Made by a program: the position numbers and the translations under genes. Of a DNA stretch of 64,000 bases, positions 8,043 to 18,362 are shown piece after piece. Position 1 is the stretch's first letter; every line of letters starts with the position of its first letter. The notes beneath the pieces were generated by a model that saw nothing but the letters and a program-made list of their open reading frames with translations, was not told the origin of the DNA and did not search any database. The stretch lies in the NCBI RefSeq assembly GCF_029625315.1, contig NZ_CP121110.1:1169501-1233500 (forward strand), read 5' to 3'. The stretch is from Flavobacterium ginsengisoli. GTDB lineage: Bacteria; Bacteroidota; Bacteroidia; Flavobacteriales; Flavobacteriaceae.

Positions 8043-10421
8043 ATGAAAACCTTAATAATCAATACCTTAATTCTATTTATTCCTTTTTTAGGAATAGGAC
8101 AACAAACCGTTATTTCTGGTAAAGTTCAAGACAATGCGACAAAAGAAGCATTGCCTTATGTAACAGTAACAGTACAAGATGATGCCTCAAAAACATTAGC
8201 TACGACTATAACTGACGATCAAGGCTTATTTAGTCTTGAAACAGCTTTAAGTGATAAAACAACTATTACGTTTAGTTATACAGGTTATCAAGATCATACA
8301 CAATCTATAGTCGTTTCTGAAAAACAAAAAATTGAATTGGGAACAATTGATTTAATTACTGATGCCGTACAATTAAAAGCAGTAGAAATTAATGGCCAAA
8401 AATCGAATATCAGTTTAAAATTAGACAAAAAAGTTTTTGAAGTTGGTAAAGATGTGCTTTCGCAAAATGGTTCTGCTCATGATGTTTTAAATGGAGTTCC
8501 GTCAGTCGCGGTTGATCAAACGGGAACAATAAGTTTGAGAGGCAACAACAATGTCTTGGTATTAATTAACGGAAGACAATCTGGACTTACTCAAAATAAT
8601 GCTCTTGACCAAATTGCAGCCGATCAAATTGAAAGAATTGAAGTTATTACTAATCCTTCTTCAAGATATGATGCTGCGGGTTCTGCGGGAATTATTAATA
8701 TTATTTTGAAAAAGAACAAGAAGAGCGGTTTTAGCGGTCAGGTTCGATTAGTTGCTGGATCTCCAAATGACAGTCGACTTAATCCGAGCATCAATTATAA
8801 ATCGAACAAAATCAATGTTTTTTCTAATTTCAGTATTCGTTCTAGCGATTACGTAGGTTTGTATACGACCAATCAAGTAACCAATAGTACTACTTCGCCA
8901 AATTATATGCATCGCGTACAAAATGAAGATCGTCACGATGATGGCAAATTGCTTTATATGGGCGCCGATTATTTTATTAATGAACATCAGACCATAACAG
9001 CTGCTTTCTTAAAGAATGCCACGCATGATAATGATAAAACCGATTTACGATATCTATACGATAGTGATCTTGAAAACACAACGCCTGACAGTCTTTTAAC
9101 CAGACACGGAAAGTCTTTGGAAAAACGTGATTATAGTCAGCTTGAGTTTAATTATACCCGAACATTTAAACAAAAAACAAAAAAATGGACGATTGATGTG
9201 CAATACGATTGGTGGAATAGCGATAAAAAATGGGATCTTTCTACACAACGTTTAATTCCTGATACGATGATTTATCCTGGCATTAGAACCAGCTCGGTAG
9301 GAAACAGCAAAGATTTTTTGGCGAAAACAGATTTTATTCAGCCAATTGACAGCCTTTCTACTTTAGAATTTGGAATAAAAACTGAAATTAGAACGGTTTC
9401 GAGTAATTATTTGGCAGAAGAACAACAGGATAATAATTGGGTAATCTATCAGAATATTGATAATGATTTAAATTATGATGAAACCATTACTGGCGCCTAT
9501 ACACAATTTAGCGACAAAATCAATAAGTTTAGCTATATGCTGGGCTTGAGAGCTGAGTTTACAGATATTTCTATAAAAGATGTAGAAAATGCTTATAGCG
9601 ATAAAAAAGACTACAACAAACTCTTTCCTACTGTCAATCTGAGCTATAAGTTTGATGATTCGGCTTTACAACTCAATTACAGCAAACGCATTAAACGTCC
9701 GTCATTATACGCTTTGTACCCATTTAATGAAGTTACCGATTTGAATGCGCAATACATTGGAAATCCTGATTTGAATCCTTCCTATACTGATGCGTTTGAA
9801 ATGGCGTTTCTAAAAAACTGGAAAACATTTACTTTGAATCCTTCTGTTTACTATCAATACGAAAAAGGTTTTATTCAAGATTATACGTATCGTCAAGATG
9901 ATATTTTCCTTACAACACCCATAAATATTGATTACGAAATAAGAAGCGGAATTGAATTATCTGCCTTATACAATCCTTTAAAATGGTTTCAGCTTAATGC
10001 CGAAATGAATTATTATCACTTCAAACAAAAAGGAAACTATATGGAACAAAATCTTGATTACAGCAGTCAGAACTTTACTGCAAGATTAAGTACTCAGATC
10101 AAACTTCCAGCTAAATTTAGTTTTCAAGGGCGTTATAACTTTCGTGGAGAAAAACGCAATGCACAAACTATCAATCAGGCCTTACAATCAATTGATTTCG
10201 GATTAAGTAAACTTCTGCTTAAAGATAAAGCGACTATTGTTTTTGATGTTACGAATGCTTTTAATCTTCGCCAATACAAAAGCGTTACAACTGGAACCGA
10301 TTATGTTATTAAAGACAATAGCATTCCCAATGCAGCAAGATATCGTCTGAGTTTTGTCTATCGTTTTAACTTGACAGATTCAAAAGCAATTAGACAAGCA
10401 AATGACGCTAATAGAGATTAA
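8043..10421 (+). CDS. TonB-dependent receptor-type outer membrane beta-barrel protein
   Basis: This 792-residue protein has a signal peptide (to about residue 20, ending LGIGQQ), a carboxypeptidase-regulatory-like beta domain (about 21-105), a plug-like domain (SAHDVLNGVPSVAV, VLVLINGRQSG, ERIEVITNPSSRYDAAGSAGIINI) and a long beta-barrel. The plug resembles the outer-membrane beta-barrel family close to ferric-siderophore receptors. The last strand ends RLSFVYRFNLTDSKAIRQAND, so the C-terminal strand is followed by a polar tail. The substrate is unknown. It is monocistronic, ending at the terminator at 10431, and is transcribed away from the LytTR/kinase pair that may control it. Confidence 0.85.
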   Translation: MKTLIINTLILFIPFLGIGQQTVISGKVQDNATKEALPYVTVTVQDDASKTLATTITDDQGLFSLETALSDKTTITFSYTGYQDHTQSIVVSEKQKIELGTIDLITDAVQLKAVEINGQKSNISLKLDKKVFEVGKDVLSQNGSAHDVLNGVPSVAVDQTGTISLRGNNNVLVLINGRQSGLTQNNALDQIAADQIERIEVITNPSSRYDAAGSAGIINIILKKNKKSGFSGQVRLVAGSPNDSRLNPSINYKSNKINVFSNFSIRSSDYVGLYTTNQVTNSTTSPNYMHRVQNEDRHDDGKLLYMGADYFINEHQTITAAFLKNATHDNDKTDLRYLYDSDLENTTPDSLLTRHGKSLEKRDYSQLEFNYTRTFKQKTKKWTIDVQYDWWNSDKKWDLSTQRLIPDTMIYPGIRTSSVGNSKDFLAKTDFIQPIDSLSTLEFGIKTEIRTVSSNYLAEEQQDNNWVIYQNIDNDLNYDETITGAYTQFSDKINKFSYMLGLRAEFTDISIKDVENAYSDKKDYNKLFPTVNLSYKFDDSALQLNYSKRIKRPSLYALYPFNEVTDLNAQYIGNPDLNPSYTDAFEMAFLKNWKTFTLNPSVYYQYEKGFIQDYTYRQDDIFLTTPINIDYEIRSGIELSALYNPLKWFQLNAEMNYYHFKQKGNYMEQNLDYSSQNFTARLSTQIKLPAKFSFQGRYNFRGEKRNAQTINQALQSIDFGLSKLLLKDKATIVFDVTNAFNLRQYKSVTTGTDYVIKDNSIPNAARYRLSFVYRFNLTDSKAIRQANDANRD

Positions 10422-10430
10422 TTTTCACTA

Positions 10431-10462
10431 AAAAAAGCCCTCCATAAACAGAGGGCTTTTTT
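10431..10462. terminator. Bidirectional terminator
   Basis: AAAAAAGCCCTC and GAGGGCTTTTTT form a perfect 12-bp stem with an 8-base loop, between the convergent genes ending at 10421 and 10481. Confidence 0.88.
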
Positions 10463-10480
10463 ATTCTTTTTTTATCAAAA

Positions 10481-11503
10481 CTATCGCCAACCCAATGCAG
10501 GTGCAACGTGTTCTAAAATAGACGATAAAATATGAATATTGTAATCGACTCCAATGGTATTCGGAATAGTTAACAACAAAGTATCAGCTTCTTGAATCGC
10601 TTCGTCTTGAGCCAATTCTTCAATCAGTTTATCAGGTTCTGCTGCATAGCTTTTACCAAAGATCGCTCTTTTATCTTGCTCAATATAACCAAAACTATCA
10701 TTGCCTTTAGCTTGCCCGCCAAAGTAATATCTATCTTGCTCATTGACCAATGCAAAAATCGAACGGCTTACAGAAACTCTAGCTTCACGCTGATGTCCTG
10801 CTTTTTTCCAAGCTTCTTTGTATATTCTTATCTGCTCGGCTTGCTGAACGTGAAAAGGTTTTCCGTTTTCATCATATTTAAGCGTAGAACTCTGAAGATG
10901 CATTCCGTTTTCGGCAGCCCAAATAGCGGTAGCATTAGACGCTGCTCCCCACCAGATTCTTTCTCTTAAACCTTCAGAATGAGGTTCAATACGCAACAAT
11001 CCAGGCGGATTTGGAAACATTGGATACGGATTTGGTTCTGCAAATCCTTCTCCTTTAAGCTTATCCAAAAATTCTAGCGCCTTTTTACGTCCCATATCGG
11101 CATCGGTTTCACCTTTATCAGGTTCGTAGCCAAAATAACTCCAACCGTCAATAACTTGTTCTGGAGATCCTCTGCTTATTCCCAATTGTAAGCGTCCTTC
11201 TGATATCAAGTCGGCAGATCCAGCATCTTCAACCATATATAATGGATTCTCATAGCGCATATCAATTACGCCCGTTCCGATCTCAATTTTACTAGTCTTA
11301 GCACCAATAGCTGAAAGCAAAGGAAAAGGCGATGCTAACTGCTGCGCAAAATGATGCACGCGAAAGTAAGCACCATCAATGCCAATTTCTTCAGCAGCTA
11401 CAGCCAAATCAATAGACTGCAATAATGTATCTGCCGCTGTACGAGTTTTATATGATGGATGATTAGCCCAATGCCCAAATGATAAAAATCCTATTTTCTT
11501 CAT
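10481..11503 (-). CDS. LLM-class flavin-dependent oxidoreductase
   Basis: This 340-residue protein is a luciferase-like monooxygenase of the bacterial F420/FMN TIM-barrel superfamily. It starts MKKIGFLSFGHW, has the typical AEEIGIDGAYFRVHHF and IEIGTGVIDMRYENP segments and ends near LEHVAPALGW. Members use FMNH2 and oxygen to oxidise small molecules; the substrate cannot be read here. It is single and convergent with the TonB-type gene, with its own start region facing the arylsulfatase terminator. Confidence 0.87.
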   Translation of the reverse strand: MKKIGFLSFGHWANHPSYKTRTAADTLLQSIDLAVAAEEIGIDGAYFRVHHFAQQLASPFPLLSAIGAKTSKIEIGTGVIDMRYENPLYMVEDAGSADLISEGRLQLGISRGSPEQVIDGWSYFGYEPDKGETDADMGRKKALEFLDKLKGEGFAEPNPYPMFPNPPGLLRIEPHSEGLRERIWWGAASNATAIWAAENGMHLQSSTLKYDENGKPFHVQQAEQIRIYKEAWKKAGHQREARVSVSRSIFALVNEQDRYYFGGQAKGNDSFGYIEQDKRAIFGKSYAAEPDKLIEELAQDEAIQEADTLLLTIPNTIGVDYNIHILSSILEHVAPALGWR

Positions 11504-11618
11504 AATGGCTTTATTTTTTTATTCTCTCAAATATACGCATCACAATTGAGTAATACTAGATTTTACTGCATAATTGCCTCGTAAATTAATTTAATTTTTT
11601 AAGAACTTTTCGTGCGAT

Positions 11619-11652
11619 AAAAGAAAGTCGGACAACTGTCCGACTTTCTTTT
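11619..11652 (-). terminator. Terminator of the arylsulfatase gene
   Basis: AAAAGAAAGTCGGAC, a four-base loop and the complementary strand form a 15-bp stem. It directly abuts the sulfatase stop codon. Confidence 0.88.
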
Positions 11653-13268
11653 TATTGTTTAGAATCAACACTCAAAGGAGGGAGACTAACTTTCTTTTCA
11701 TTCATCATTTTTTTCACCTGTTCAATAGTTCTATAGCGTTCTATCTGCATCTCGCCTGTAAATGTTTCACTCTGCGGAGCTCTTGGCGGTATTTGCGCAT
11801 ACGTTTTCATCAAGTCGGCAATAGCCTGATTAAAAATTATGGCTGTCCAAGTTTTTTCTGTCCAGCTGTTCATAAACAAATCATAACGTTCCTGCGGATC
11901 CTGCCACAAATTGTAAATGGCTGGTACAGTAGCTACGTAAGTTTCGTCGCCTCTCCATCCTAACTGTTGTCCTGGTGCATCACTACCTGCAATAGCGCCA
12001 TTATCTCCTCGAGTATTAAATACCGCTTTAAATTTACCAATACGAACCGCACCTGGAGAAAGTTCTGCTTCTGTAAAATAGAACCATCTGTCGCGAAGCG
12101 GCGTTCCTTTTTTAAACAATACATTAGACATATCGTAACTGTCAAATACCATATCAGCACCTGCTCTATCTTTTTTAGGAAGTTCAACTCCTGCAAGGCT
12201 GGCAAATGTTGCCATAAGGTCTAGTCCTCCTACAATATCGTGGCTTTGACTTCCTGCTTCAATTTGTCCTGGCCACCAAGCAATTGCAGGCACACGGCTA
12301 CCGCCTTCTCTATCAGTTCCTTTGGTACCTCTAAACGGAGTATATCCAGAATCAGGATGTACATCTTGCCAAGCACCATTATCTACTGTATAAATAACGA
12401 TAGTATTCTCGGCAATACCTAAAGAACGAATCTTATCCATAATACGGCCTACATTGTAATCCATCTCTACTACAGCATCAGAGTATTTACTTTTTCCTGG
12501 TGATTTTCCAACAAATTGTTTTGAAGGAAGGTTTGGCTGATGATTTTTAGCAAAATTAATACACATAAAGAACGGGTCTTTGCTTTTTCCATATTCATCA
12601 AGCTGTTTCAGATTGTTCTCGACCATCATCATATCTAGCTCAGCAATATTCTCTTCTGTAACTTTACTAACTTCACGAGCTTTGCCGCCTGCTTCACCTT
12701 CGAGTATTCCAGTCGTTACTTTTTTGAAAAGATCTAGCATCTCTGGAGACATCTCTGGATTCCAAGACTGAAAAGCATAAGTATAAGCATTCAAATGATA
12801 CAGCACCACATTCTGCATTTTATCAAAACCGTGTGCTATGGGCATAGAATAATCTGCTTCTCCTAGATGCCATTTTCCAGAAAAATAGGTTTTATAATTG
12901 GCTTTTTTTAGCACAGAAGCCAATGTCCATTCTTCTTTCGGTAATCCGCCTCCTTGCCCCTGAAAAGCAACAGTAGTCATACCGCTACGATTCGGGATAC
13001 GCCCTGTAAGCATAGCGACTCTTCCTGGAGTACAGCTTGGCTGTCCATAAAATGACCAAAATTGCATGCCTTCTTTTGCCATTCTATCAAGATTTGGTGT
13101 TGGCATACCGCGACCAACTCCTCCTCCATAAACTCCTAAATCTCCCCAACCCGTGTCGTCTGAGATTACCATTATGATATTGGGTTTCTTTTTAGTTTGA
13201 GCTTCTATATCAGAAAGTACCAATAAAGTTAAGCCTGTTAAAAGTACTGCTAGAGCATTTTTCTTCAT
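11652..13268 (-). CDS. Arylsulfatase (type I, formylglycine-dependent)
   Basis: This 538-residue secreted enzyme hydrolyses sulfate esters. A signal peptide ends near IEAQ (residue 24). The catalytic signature is CTPGR with Cys79, which must be converted to formylglycine, followed by the usual TGR. Metal-binding Asp residues lie in VISDDTGWGD, with more ligands in YTVDNGAW near residue 300. The length and the C-terminal YNLWQDPQERYDLF segment fit the family. No anaerobic-type sulfatase-maturation gene is nearby, so activation must come from elsewhere. It does not sit in a SusCD polysaccharide locus and stands alone. Confidence 0.9.
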   Translation of the reverse strand: MKKNALAVLLTGLTLLVLSDIEAQTKKKPNIIMVISDDTGWGDLGVYGGGVGRGMPTPNLDRMAKEGMQFWSFYGQPSCTPGRVAMLTGRIPNRSGMTTVAFQGQGGGLPKEEWTLASVLKKANYKTYFSGKWHLGEADYSMPIAHGFDKMQNVVLYHLNAYTYAFQSWNPEMSPEMLDLFKKVTTGILEGEAGGKAREVSKVTEENIAELDMMMVENNLKQLDEYGKSKDPFFMCINFAKNHQPNLPSKQFVGKSPGKSKYSDAVVEMDYNVGRIMDKIRSLGIAENTIVIYTVDNGAWQDVHPDSGYTPFRGTKGTDREGGSRVPAIAWWPGQIEAGSQSHDIVGGLDLMATFASLAGVELPKKDRAGADMVFDSYDMSNVLFKKGTPLRDRWFYFTEAELSPGAVRIGKFKAVFNTRGDNGAIAGSDAPGQQLGWRGDETYVATVPAIYNLWQDPQERYDLFMNSWTEKTWTAIIFNQAIADLMKTYAQIPPRAPQSETFTGEMQIERYRTIEQVKKMMNEKKVSLPPLSVDSKQ

Positions 13269-13509
13269 AATTTCTAATTTTTAGTATGAGTATTGATACT
13301 AAAATTAATTTTTTGCCCTCTAACTCTACGGTATATTTATTTGTTTGATGTTCCATTTTATAACATGAAACCAAGTTGTTCAAATGAAACAGTAGTAATC
13401 AATTGAAACCAATCTAATCATAAGTAATTTAAATACAATCTTCCGTAATTAGCAAACCTATATGTCTTCAGTCTTTCTCGAAATTTGTATGCAACTAAAA
13501 TTATAAAAG

Positions 13510-14508
13510 ATGAAACAGATTAAATTAGGAAATCAAGGATTAGTTATTCCGCCAATTGGTTTGGGGTGTATGGGAATGACAGGTTTTGAAGAAGGAAATA
13601 TGTACGGTCTTGCAGACGAAAAAGAAGCGATTCAAACGATTCATCGTTCGCTTGAATTGGGTGGTAATTTTTTGGATACAGCAGATTTGTATGGTCCTTT
13701 AAAAAACGAACAGCTTATAGCTAAAGCGATCGGAAAAGAACGTGATAAATATATAATAGCTACAAAATTTGGCTGGGAAATAGATGATAGCGGAAAAGTA
13801 ACTTGGGCCATAAACGGAAGCAAAAAGTATATCAAAAAGGCAGTAGAACGTTCACTTAAAAATCTAAATACAGATTATATCGATTTGTATTACATGCATC
13901 GTTTAGACAAAAACACTCCTATAGAAGAAACTGTCGACACGATGAGTGATCTTGTTAAAGAAGGTAAGGTAAAATATATTGGACTATCTGAAGTATCTTC
14001 TGAAACCATTAAAAAAGCACATCAAGTTCATCCCATAACAGCTGTGCAAAGTGAGTATTCTTTATTTGAAAGAACCGTAGAAGAAAGAGGAATCTTAAAA
14101 ACATTAGAAGAATTAGAAATAGGTTTTGTAGCTTATTCGCCTTTGGGGCGCGGGTTTTTATCTGGGCAGATTCGTTCTATTGATGATCTTCCTGAAAATG
14201 ATTTCCGCAGAGCTATTCCTCGTTTTCAGGAAAACTATTTCCATAAAAATATTGAATTGGTAAAAGCGGTTGAAAAAATGGCTGAAGAAAAAAATGTCAA
14301 TTCATCTCAACTGGCTTTAGCATGGATTATCAGTAAAGGAATTGTACCTATTCCTGGAACTAAACGCAGAAAGTATCTTGAACAAAATATTGGCTCTACT
14401 GCTATAGAATTGAGCCGAAACGATCTTTTAAAATTAGAAAGTATTGTACCTTTGGGAACAGATACTGGGGCTCCGTATGATGAGTTCAGTATGGGACTTC
14501 TTGACTAA
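13510..14508 (+). CDS. Aldo/keto reductase
   Basis: This 332-residue NADPH-dependent oxidoreductase of the AKR13/YajO-like group carries the complete catalytic tetrad: Asp56, Tyr61 (FLDTADLYG), Lys86 (ATKFGW) and His130 (YYMHRLD). It also has the C-terminal cofactor loop PIPGTKRRKYLEQN. It reduces carbonyl compounds; the physiological substrate is unknown. An AraC regulator follows 17 bases downstream on the same strand, suggesting a reductase-regulator operon. A GAAATTTG box about 30 bases upstream is a weak -7 candidate. The 241-bp gap to the divergent sulfatase holds no other gene. Confidence 0.9.
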   Translation: MKQIKLGNQGLVIPPIGLGCMGMTGFEEGNMYGLADEKEAIQTIHRSLELGGNFLDTADLYGPLKNEQLIAKAIGKERDKYIIATKFGWEIDDSGKVTWAINGSKKYIKKAVERSLKNLNTDYIDLYYMHRLDKNTPIEETVDTMSDLVKEGKVKYIGLSEVSSETIKKAHQVHPITAVQSEYSLFERTVEERGILKTLEELEIGFVAYSPLGRGFLSGQIRSIDDLPENDFRRAIPRFQENYFHKNIELVKAVEKMAEEKNVNSSQLALAWIISKGIVPIPGTKRRKYLEQNIGSTAIELSRNDLLKLESIVPLGTDTGAPYDEFSMGLLD

Positions 14509-14525
14509 ACTAAAAAACCTTTGTT

Positions 14526-15425
14526 ATGAATACTATAGTATCTGTATCTGCTTTTCACCGTTTACTTTCTCTTCCAGAACCTAAACATCCAATGGTTAGT
14601 GTTATCAATTTATCTCAAAGTGTTTTTCTTGATGATGAAATCTGGAAAGGATTTACGAATAAATTCTATTGTGTTGCTTTAAAAAGAAATGCAAAAGGAA
14701 AAATCAGATACGGGCAAGGACATTATGACTATGATAAAGGCGTATTAAGTTTTACGGCACCTAACCAAGTTCAGTATTTGGATTTTCATACAATGGAATG
14801 TGGAGAAGGCTCTCTTCTTATATTTCATGAAGATTTTATTTTAAAACATCCTTTAGCACAGAAAATATTTGATTTTGGATTTTTCTCGTATGCCGTCAAT
14901 GAAGCACTGCATTTATCTGAACAAGAAGAAAATTATCTGATTGATATTTTAGATAGAATTGACAAAGAATGCCAACATATTGATCATCATACACAAGATA
15001 TTATTCTGTCACAAATTGATTTGCTTTTAAACTATTCGAGCCGTTTTTACGAAAGACAGTTTATAACCCGAAAAAACAGCAGTCATGCTCTGCTTACAAA
15101 ATTCGAAAGGTTTATTAATGAGTATTATAATGATGACTCAACGGAAAAAGGTCTTTTAAGCGTTGGTCTAATCGCCGAAGCACTCAGTCTTTCTCCAAAC
15201 TATCTTAGCGATTTCTTGAAAATACATACAGGAAGAAATACAAAAGAGCATATTTATGAAAAGCTCGTTAATAAAGCTAAAGAGAAACTGTCTGTTAGTG
15301 AATTATCTGTCAGTGAAATTGCCTACAATCTCGGTTTCGAACATCCGCAGTCATTCAGTACGTTTTTTAAAAAACGAACACAAATGGCTCCTTTAGAATT
15401 TCGGGAAAAGATTCGAAACAATTAA
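14526..15425 (+). CDS. AraC-family transcriptional regulator
   Basis: A 299-residue regulator with an N-terminal cupin-like sensing domain (about 1-180) and a C-terminal double HTH (about 200-297). The second helix pair is clear: VSEIAYNLGFEHPQSFSTFF followed by KKRTQMAPLEFRE. It lies 17 bases after the aldo/keto reductase gene and probably regulates that operon. The inducer is unknown. A strong terminator follows. Confidence 0.9.
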   Translation: MNTIVSVSAFHRLLSLPEPKHPMVSVINLSQSVFLDDEIWKGFTNKFYCVALKRNAKGKIRYGQGHYDYDKGVLSFTAPNQVQYLDFHTMECGEGSLLIFHEDFILKHPLAQKIFDFGFFSYAVNEALHLSEQEENYLIDILDRIDKECQHIDHHTQDIILSQIDLLLNYSSRFYERQFITRKNSSHALLTKFERFINEYYNDDSTEKGLLSVGLIAEALSLSPNYLSDFLKIHTGRNTKEHIYEKLVNKAKEKLSVSELSVSEIAYNLGFEHPQSFSTFFKKRTQMAPLEFREKIRNN

Positions 15426-15439
15426 AATTCTATAATAAA

Positions 15440-15475
15440 AAGAAAGAGCTGTCCAATAATTGACAGCTCTTTCTT
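15440..15475 (+). terminator. Terminator after the reductase/AraC operon
   Basis: AAGAAAGAGCTGTC and its exact complement form a 14-bp stem with an 8-base loop. Confidence 0.85.
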
Positions 15476-15579
15476 AATCAAAATAAATTCTATAAAAGAA
15501 GTGTTTTTTTTGCTAAGTAGAAACAACACCTTCATAATAAACGTTGTAAATTTCTTTTAATTCGAGGTTTTTATTTCTT

Positions 15580-16428
15580 TTACTCTTGAACAACATTATG
15601 CAATATCTCATGTATTGTTTTTAAAGCTTCTGTTGAGGTTGCACGAATAGTAATTTTATTTTTCTTGTCTTTAAGCAATTTTGTAAACAAATTATCTTCT
15701 GTATTAATATCAACTATTGTTCCTCCGTATTTTAATGTTGTTTCTGCAATCGCCATTGGCAAATTAGTTGCTCCAGATGTACCAACAATAAAAAGAATTC
15801 CTGAGTTTTTTGCTACCTTTAAGGAACTAAATTTCTTATTTGTCTTTTCATCATAATATTCATCAAACCATAAAATATTGGGTCTCATCCAACTCCCACA
15901 TTCTTTGCATTTCAGTAATTCAATATCTTTTTGGTTTAAATCTTCATCTATGTCTTTGCCCTCAATTTCTATTGGCAAATGGTGTATTTCTTTGCATCCA
16001 TTCGAGCATTTAATTTCTCTGTTATTGCCATGTATTTCGAATATCCTTTCTACACCAGAACGTCTATGAAGATTATCTATATTTTGAGTAATCAAGTGAA
16101 ACCTATCTTGTAAAAGTTTTTCAATTGCGGCTATTTTGTGATGGCTATTATTTGTCTGAGCACTTTCAAACATTTTCTTTCTAAACAATGAATATTGCCA
16201 AACCTCTTCTGGATTTTCTTTAAAATAGGCAAACGTTCCAAACTCTTCTGGTTTATGAAACTTTGTACCTTTTACCCAAATTCCATCTATACCTCTATAA
16301 GTCGGAATACCGCTTTCAGCAGAAATTCCTGCGCCAGTCAAAAATGTGAAAAGATTTCTATTCTTTTTGTTATAAACCTGTTTTATGATTTCGGTAAGCT
16401 GTTCTTTCATAATTTCTTCATACGTCAA
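15580..16428 (-). CDS. Sir2-family NAD-dependent deacylase (sirtuin)
   Basis: A 282-residue sirtuin. The NAD-binding motif GAGISAESGIPTYRG is at about residues 32-46, TQNIDNLH comes near 115-122, and the catalytic His lies in FEIHGN. The zinc site has two Cys pairs, CSNGC and CKECG. FIVGTSGATNLP and the late DINTE segment complete the Rossmann fold. Sirtuins remove acyl groups from lysine using NAD. The gene follows the SDR gene by 12 bases and is probably co-transcribed with it. Confidence 0.88.
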   Translation of the reverse strand: MTYEEIMKEQLTEIIKQVYNKKNRNLFTFLTGAGISAESGIPTYRGIDGIWVKGTKFHKPEEFGTFAYFKENPEEVWQYSLFRKKMFESAQTNNSHHKIAAIEKLLQDRFHLITQNIDNLHRRSGVERIFEIHGNNREIKCSNGCKEIHHLPIEIEGKDIDEDLNQKDIELLKCKECGSWMRPNILWFDEYYDEKTNKKFSSLKVAKNSGILFIVGTSGATNLPMAIAETTLKYGGTIVDINTEDNLFTKLLKDKKNKITIRATSTEALKTIHEILHNVVQE

Positions 16429-16440
16429 ACAAATGTAATT

Positions 16441-17373
16441 TTATTTAGACAATTGCTCTTTTTTTATTTCTTCAATTCCGTTTCTATAGCTTGTTACAAC
16501 GAAATCTGGGAAACGTTTTCTAAATTTTGAATCATCAAAAACATTGGCGTGTTCGTATCTTGGAAGCAATTCCTGCAATTCTTTTGCTCTTTTACTAAAA
16601 AGCGCTCCTATTGAAAATACAAACTTCGGAATAACTTTATACTTTAATTCTTTGCCATAAATTTTAGAAGCCAACGCAATGAATTCTTTATAGTTAAGAT
16701 GGCTTTCGTCTACAGGCAAATGCCAAGTCTCATTAAAAGCATCTGGAGTATTCCCTATTAAAGCTGTGGCACGACTTGCGTCTGGTGTCCAAATTAAACT
16801 TCGTTTTTTTGTATCGCTTAAAGGCACTTTTAGCTTTTTATTTTCCTTAATCGCATTAAAAATTAAAGTATTTGTAATGCTTTGTGTTTTTGCAGGACCA
16901 TAAAATTCGGGAGCACGACAGATTACTGCTTCTAATTTACCCGATTTTATTTCGTTTAAAACCATTTCAGCCATTTCTTTTCTAATTTCACCTTTTCTTC
17001 CAATGGGTTCAAAAGCAGTTTCTTCTGTAAGTACCCTACTATCTTGCGGATACATATAAGTATTATCAAAAAATACCAATTTGGCTTTATTGATTTTACA
17101 GGCTTCAATAACATTTCTCATTATCAATAGAAATTGCTTTTCCCACAAATCAGTATCCATCGGAAGTCCTAAAGTAAAATAGGCTATTTCACTTCCTTTT
17201 ACAGCTTCTATTGCTTTTTCTTTAATAGTCAAATCTGCCGAAAAAACCATATCTGTATCATTTACTTTTTTCGCTTTACGGCTTACAATTCGTATATCTG
17301 AAGTATAATTTCTTTTCAGTTCTCTTGCCAATTCTTCTCCAATCTGTCCATTGGCTCCTAATATTGTCTGCAT
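16441..17373 (-). CDS. NAD(P)-dependent epimerase/reductase (SDR family)
   Basis: A 310-residue atypical short-chain dehydrogenase. The Rossmann start is LGANGQIGEEL (residues 4-14). The usual YxxxK catalytic pair is not evident; a stretch with FFDNTYMYPQ lies where the active site is expected. ICRAPEFYGPAK is typical of extended SDRs. It is probably an NAD(P)H-binding reductase or epimerase of unknown substrate. It shares a transcript with the sirtuin downstream and is divergent from the AraC gene at 17544. Confidence 0.78.
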   Translation of the reverse strand: MQTILGANGQIGEELARELKRNYTSDIRIVSRKAKKVNDTDMVFSADLTIKEKAIEAVKGSEIAYFTLGLPMDTDLWEKQFLLIMRNVIEACKINKAKLVFFDNTYMYPQDSRVLTEETAFEPIGRKGEIRKEMAEMVLNEIKSGKLEAVICRAPEFYGPAKTQSITNTLIFNAIKENKKLKVPLSDTKKRSLIWTPDASRATALIGNTPDAFNETWHLPVDESHLNYKEFIALASKIYGKELKYKVIPKFVFSIGALFSKRAKELQELLPRYEHANVFDDSKFRKRFPDFVVTSYRNGIEEIKKEQLSK

Positions 17374-17543
17374 ATTGATTCGCTTTTTTAATTGCTTGAA
17401 TTCCCTCTGATACTTATTTCTAAATTATAGAAATTTATAACAACATCTCTACAGCTTTAACTCATTTATATTGAATTTTATTGCTAATTTAGAACTTGCT
17501 AAGAATCAGTTAATTTACTTCCTAAATTACAACAAAAAACGAT

Positions 17544-18362
17544 ATGCAGATTTTACCGTCCGCCAGTTTAGCGCCGTTTATAAAGAACTATACTGTTGTT
17601 ACAATTGAAAAAGATCTCGACAATGAAGTATTTTATCCAAGCGGATATGTCGATTTGATTATAAATATTTCTGGAGGATTTGCCGCAACCATTATCAACG
17701 GCAAACAGAAAGATACTCCTGCCATAGAATTATTGGGGCATCTAACGCTTCCAACGCGTCTTTCTGTAGCAAAAGGCACTTCGGTACTCATTGCAAGAAT
17801 ATATCCGCATGCCAGTGCATTATTTTTTTCTGATCCGCTATCAGAATTTACGAATTATGCCACCGATATGTACGATGTGGCTTTGGGAGAGAATAGAGAT
17901 TTGTATGATAAGATTATGGAAACTGATGATCTTTTGTCTAAAATCAATGTTTTAGAAACGTATTTTCTTCAAAAATTAAAGAAAAATGAAACCCGATTAA
18001 AAAAGGTTTCCATAGTACAGCATTTGAGTCAAGGGTTATTTCGAAATCACCAGCAATTGGATTTACCTTTCCTTGCCCGAAATTCAGGATTATCAGAAAG
18101 GTATATCCAAAAACTTTATCTCGCTAATATTGGTATTAGTCCAGCTGCTTTTACATCAGTAATCCGATTTAATAAAAGCTTGGATTTGGTGCTCAATACG
18201 ACAGAATCATTAACTACTATAGCCTACGATAATGGCTATTATGACCAAGCTCATTTTATAAAAGAATTTAGGAAGTTTACTGGCATTACGCCATCTGCAT
18301 CCAGAAACTCGTCGCTTAAAAACGATACTGATTTACAGCAGGCTGTCAACATTGGTTTTTAA
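17544..18362 (+). CDS. AraC-family transcriptional regulator
   Basis: This 272-residue protein has an N-terminal domain of the DUF6597 type (LAPFIKNYTVV, VFYPSGYVDLIINISGG) and a C-terminal AraC HTH (about 170-262) with SLTTIAYDNGYYDQAHFIKEF and the RKFTGITPSASR end. The start ATG is 170 bases from the divergent SDR gene, which is a natural target. The 3' end overlaps the convergent NTF2-like gene by four bases. Confidence 0.88.
   Translation: MQILPSASLAPFIKNYTVVTIEKDLDNEVFYPSGYVDLIINISGGFAATIINGKQKDTPAIELLGHLTLPTRLSVAKGTSVLIARIYPHASALFFSDPLSEFTNYATDMYDVALGENRDLYDKIMETDDLLSKINVLETYFLQKLKKNETRLKKVSIVQHLSQGLFRNHQQLDLPFLARNSGLSERYIQKLYLANIGISPAAFTSVIRFNKSLDLVLNTTESLTTIAYDNGYYDQAHFIKEFRKFTGITPSASRNSSLKNDTDLQQAVNIGF

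Noticed and set aside
11655..12771. Several long open frames antisense to the arylsulfatase gene
   Set aside because: They follow the codon pattern of the sulfatase gene, with no family match or start signal; shadow frames.
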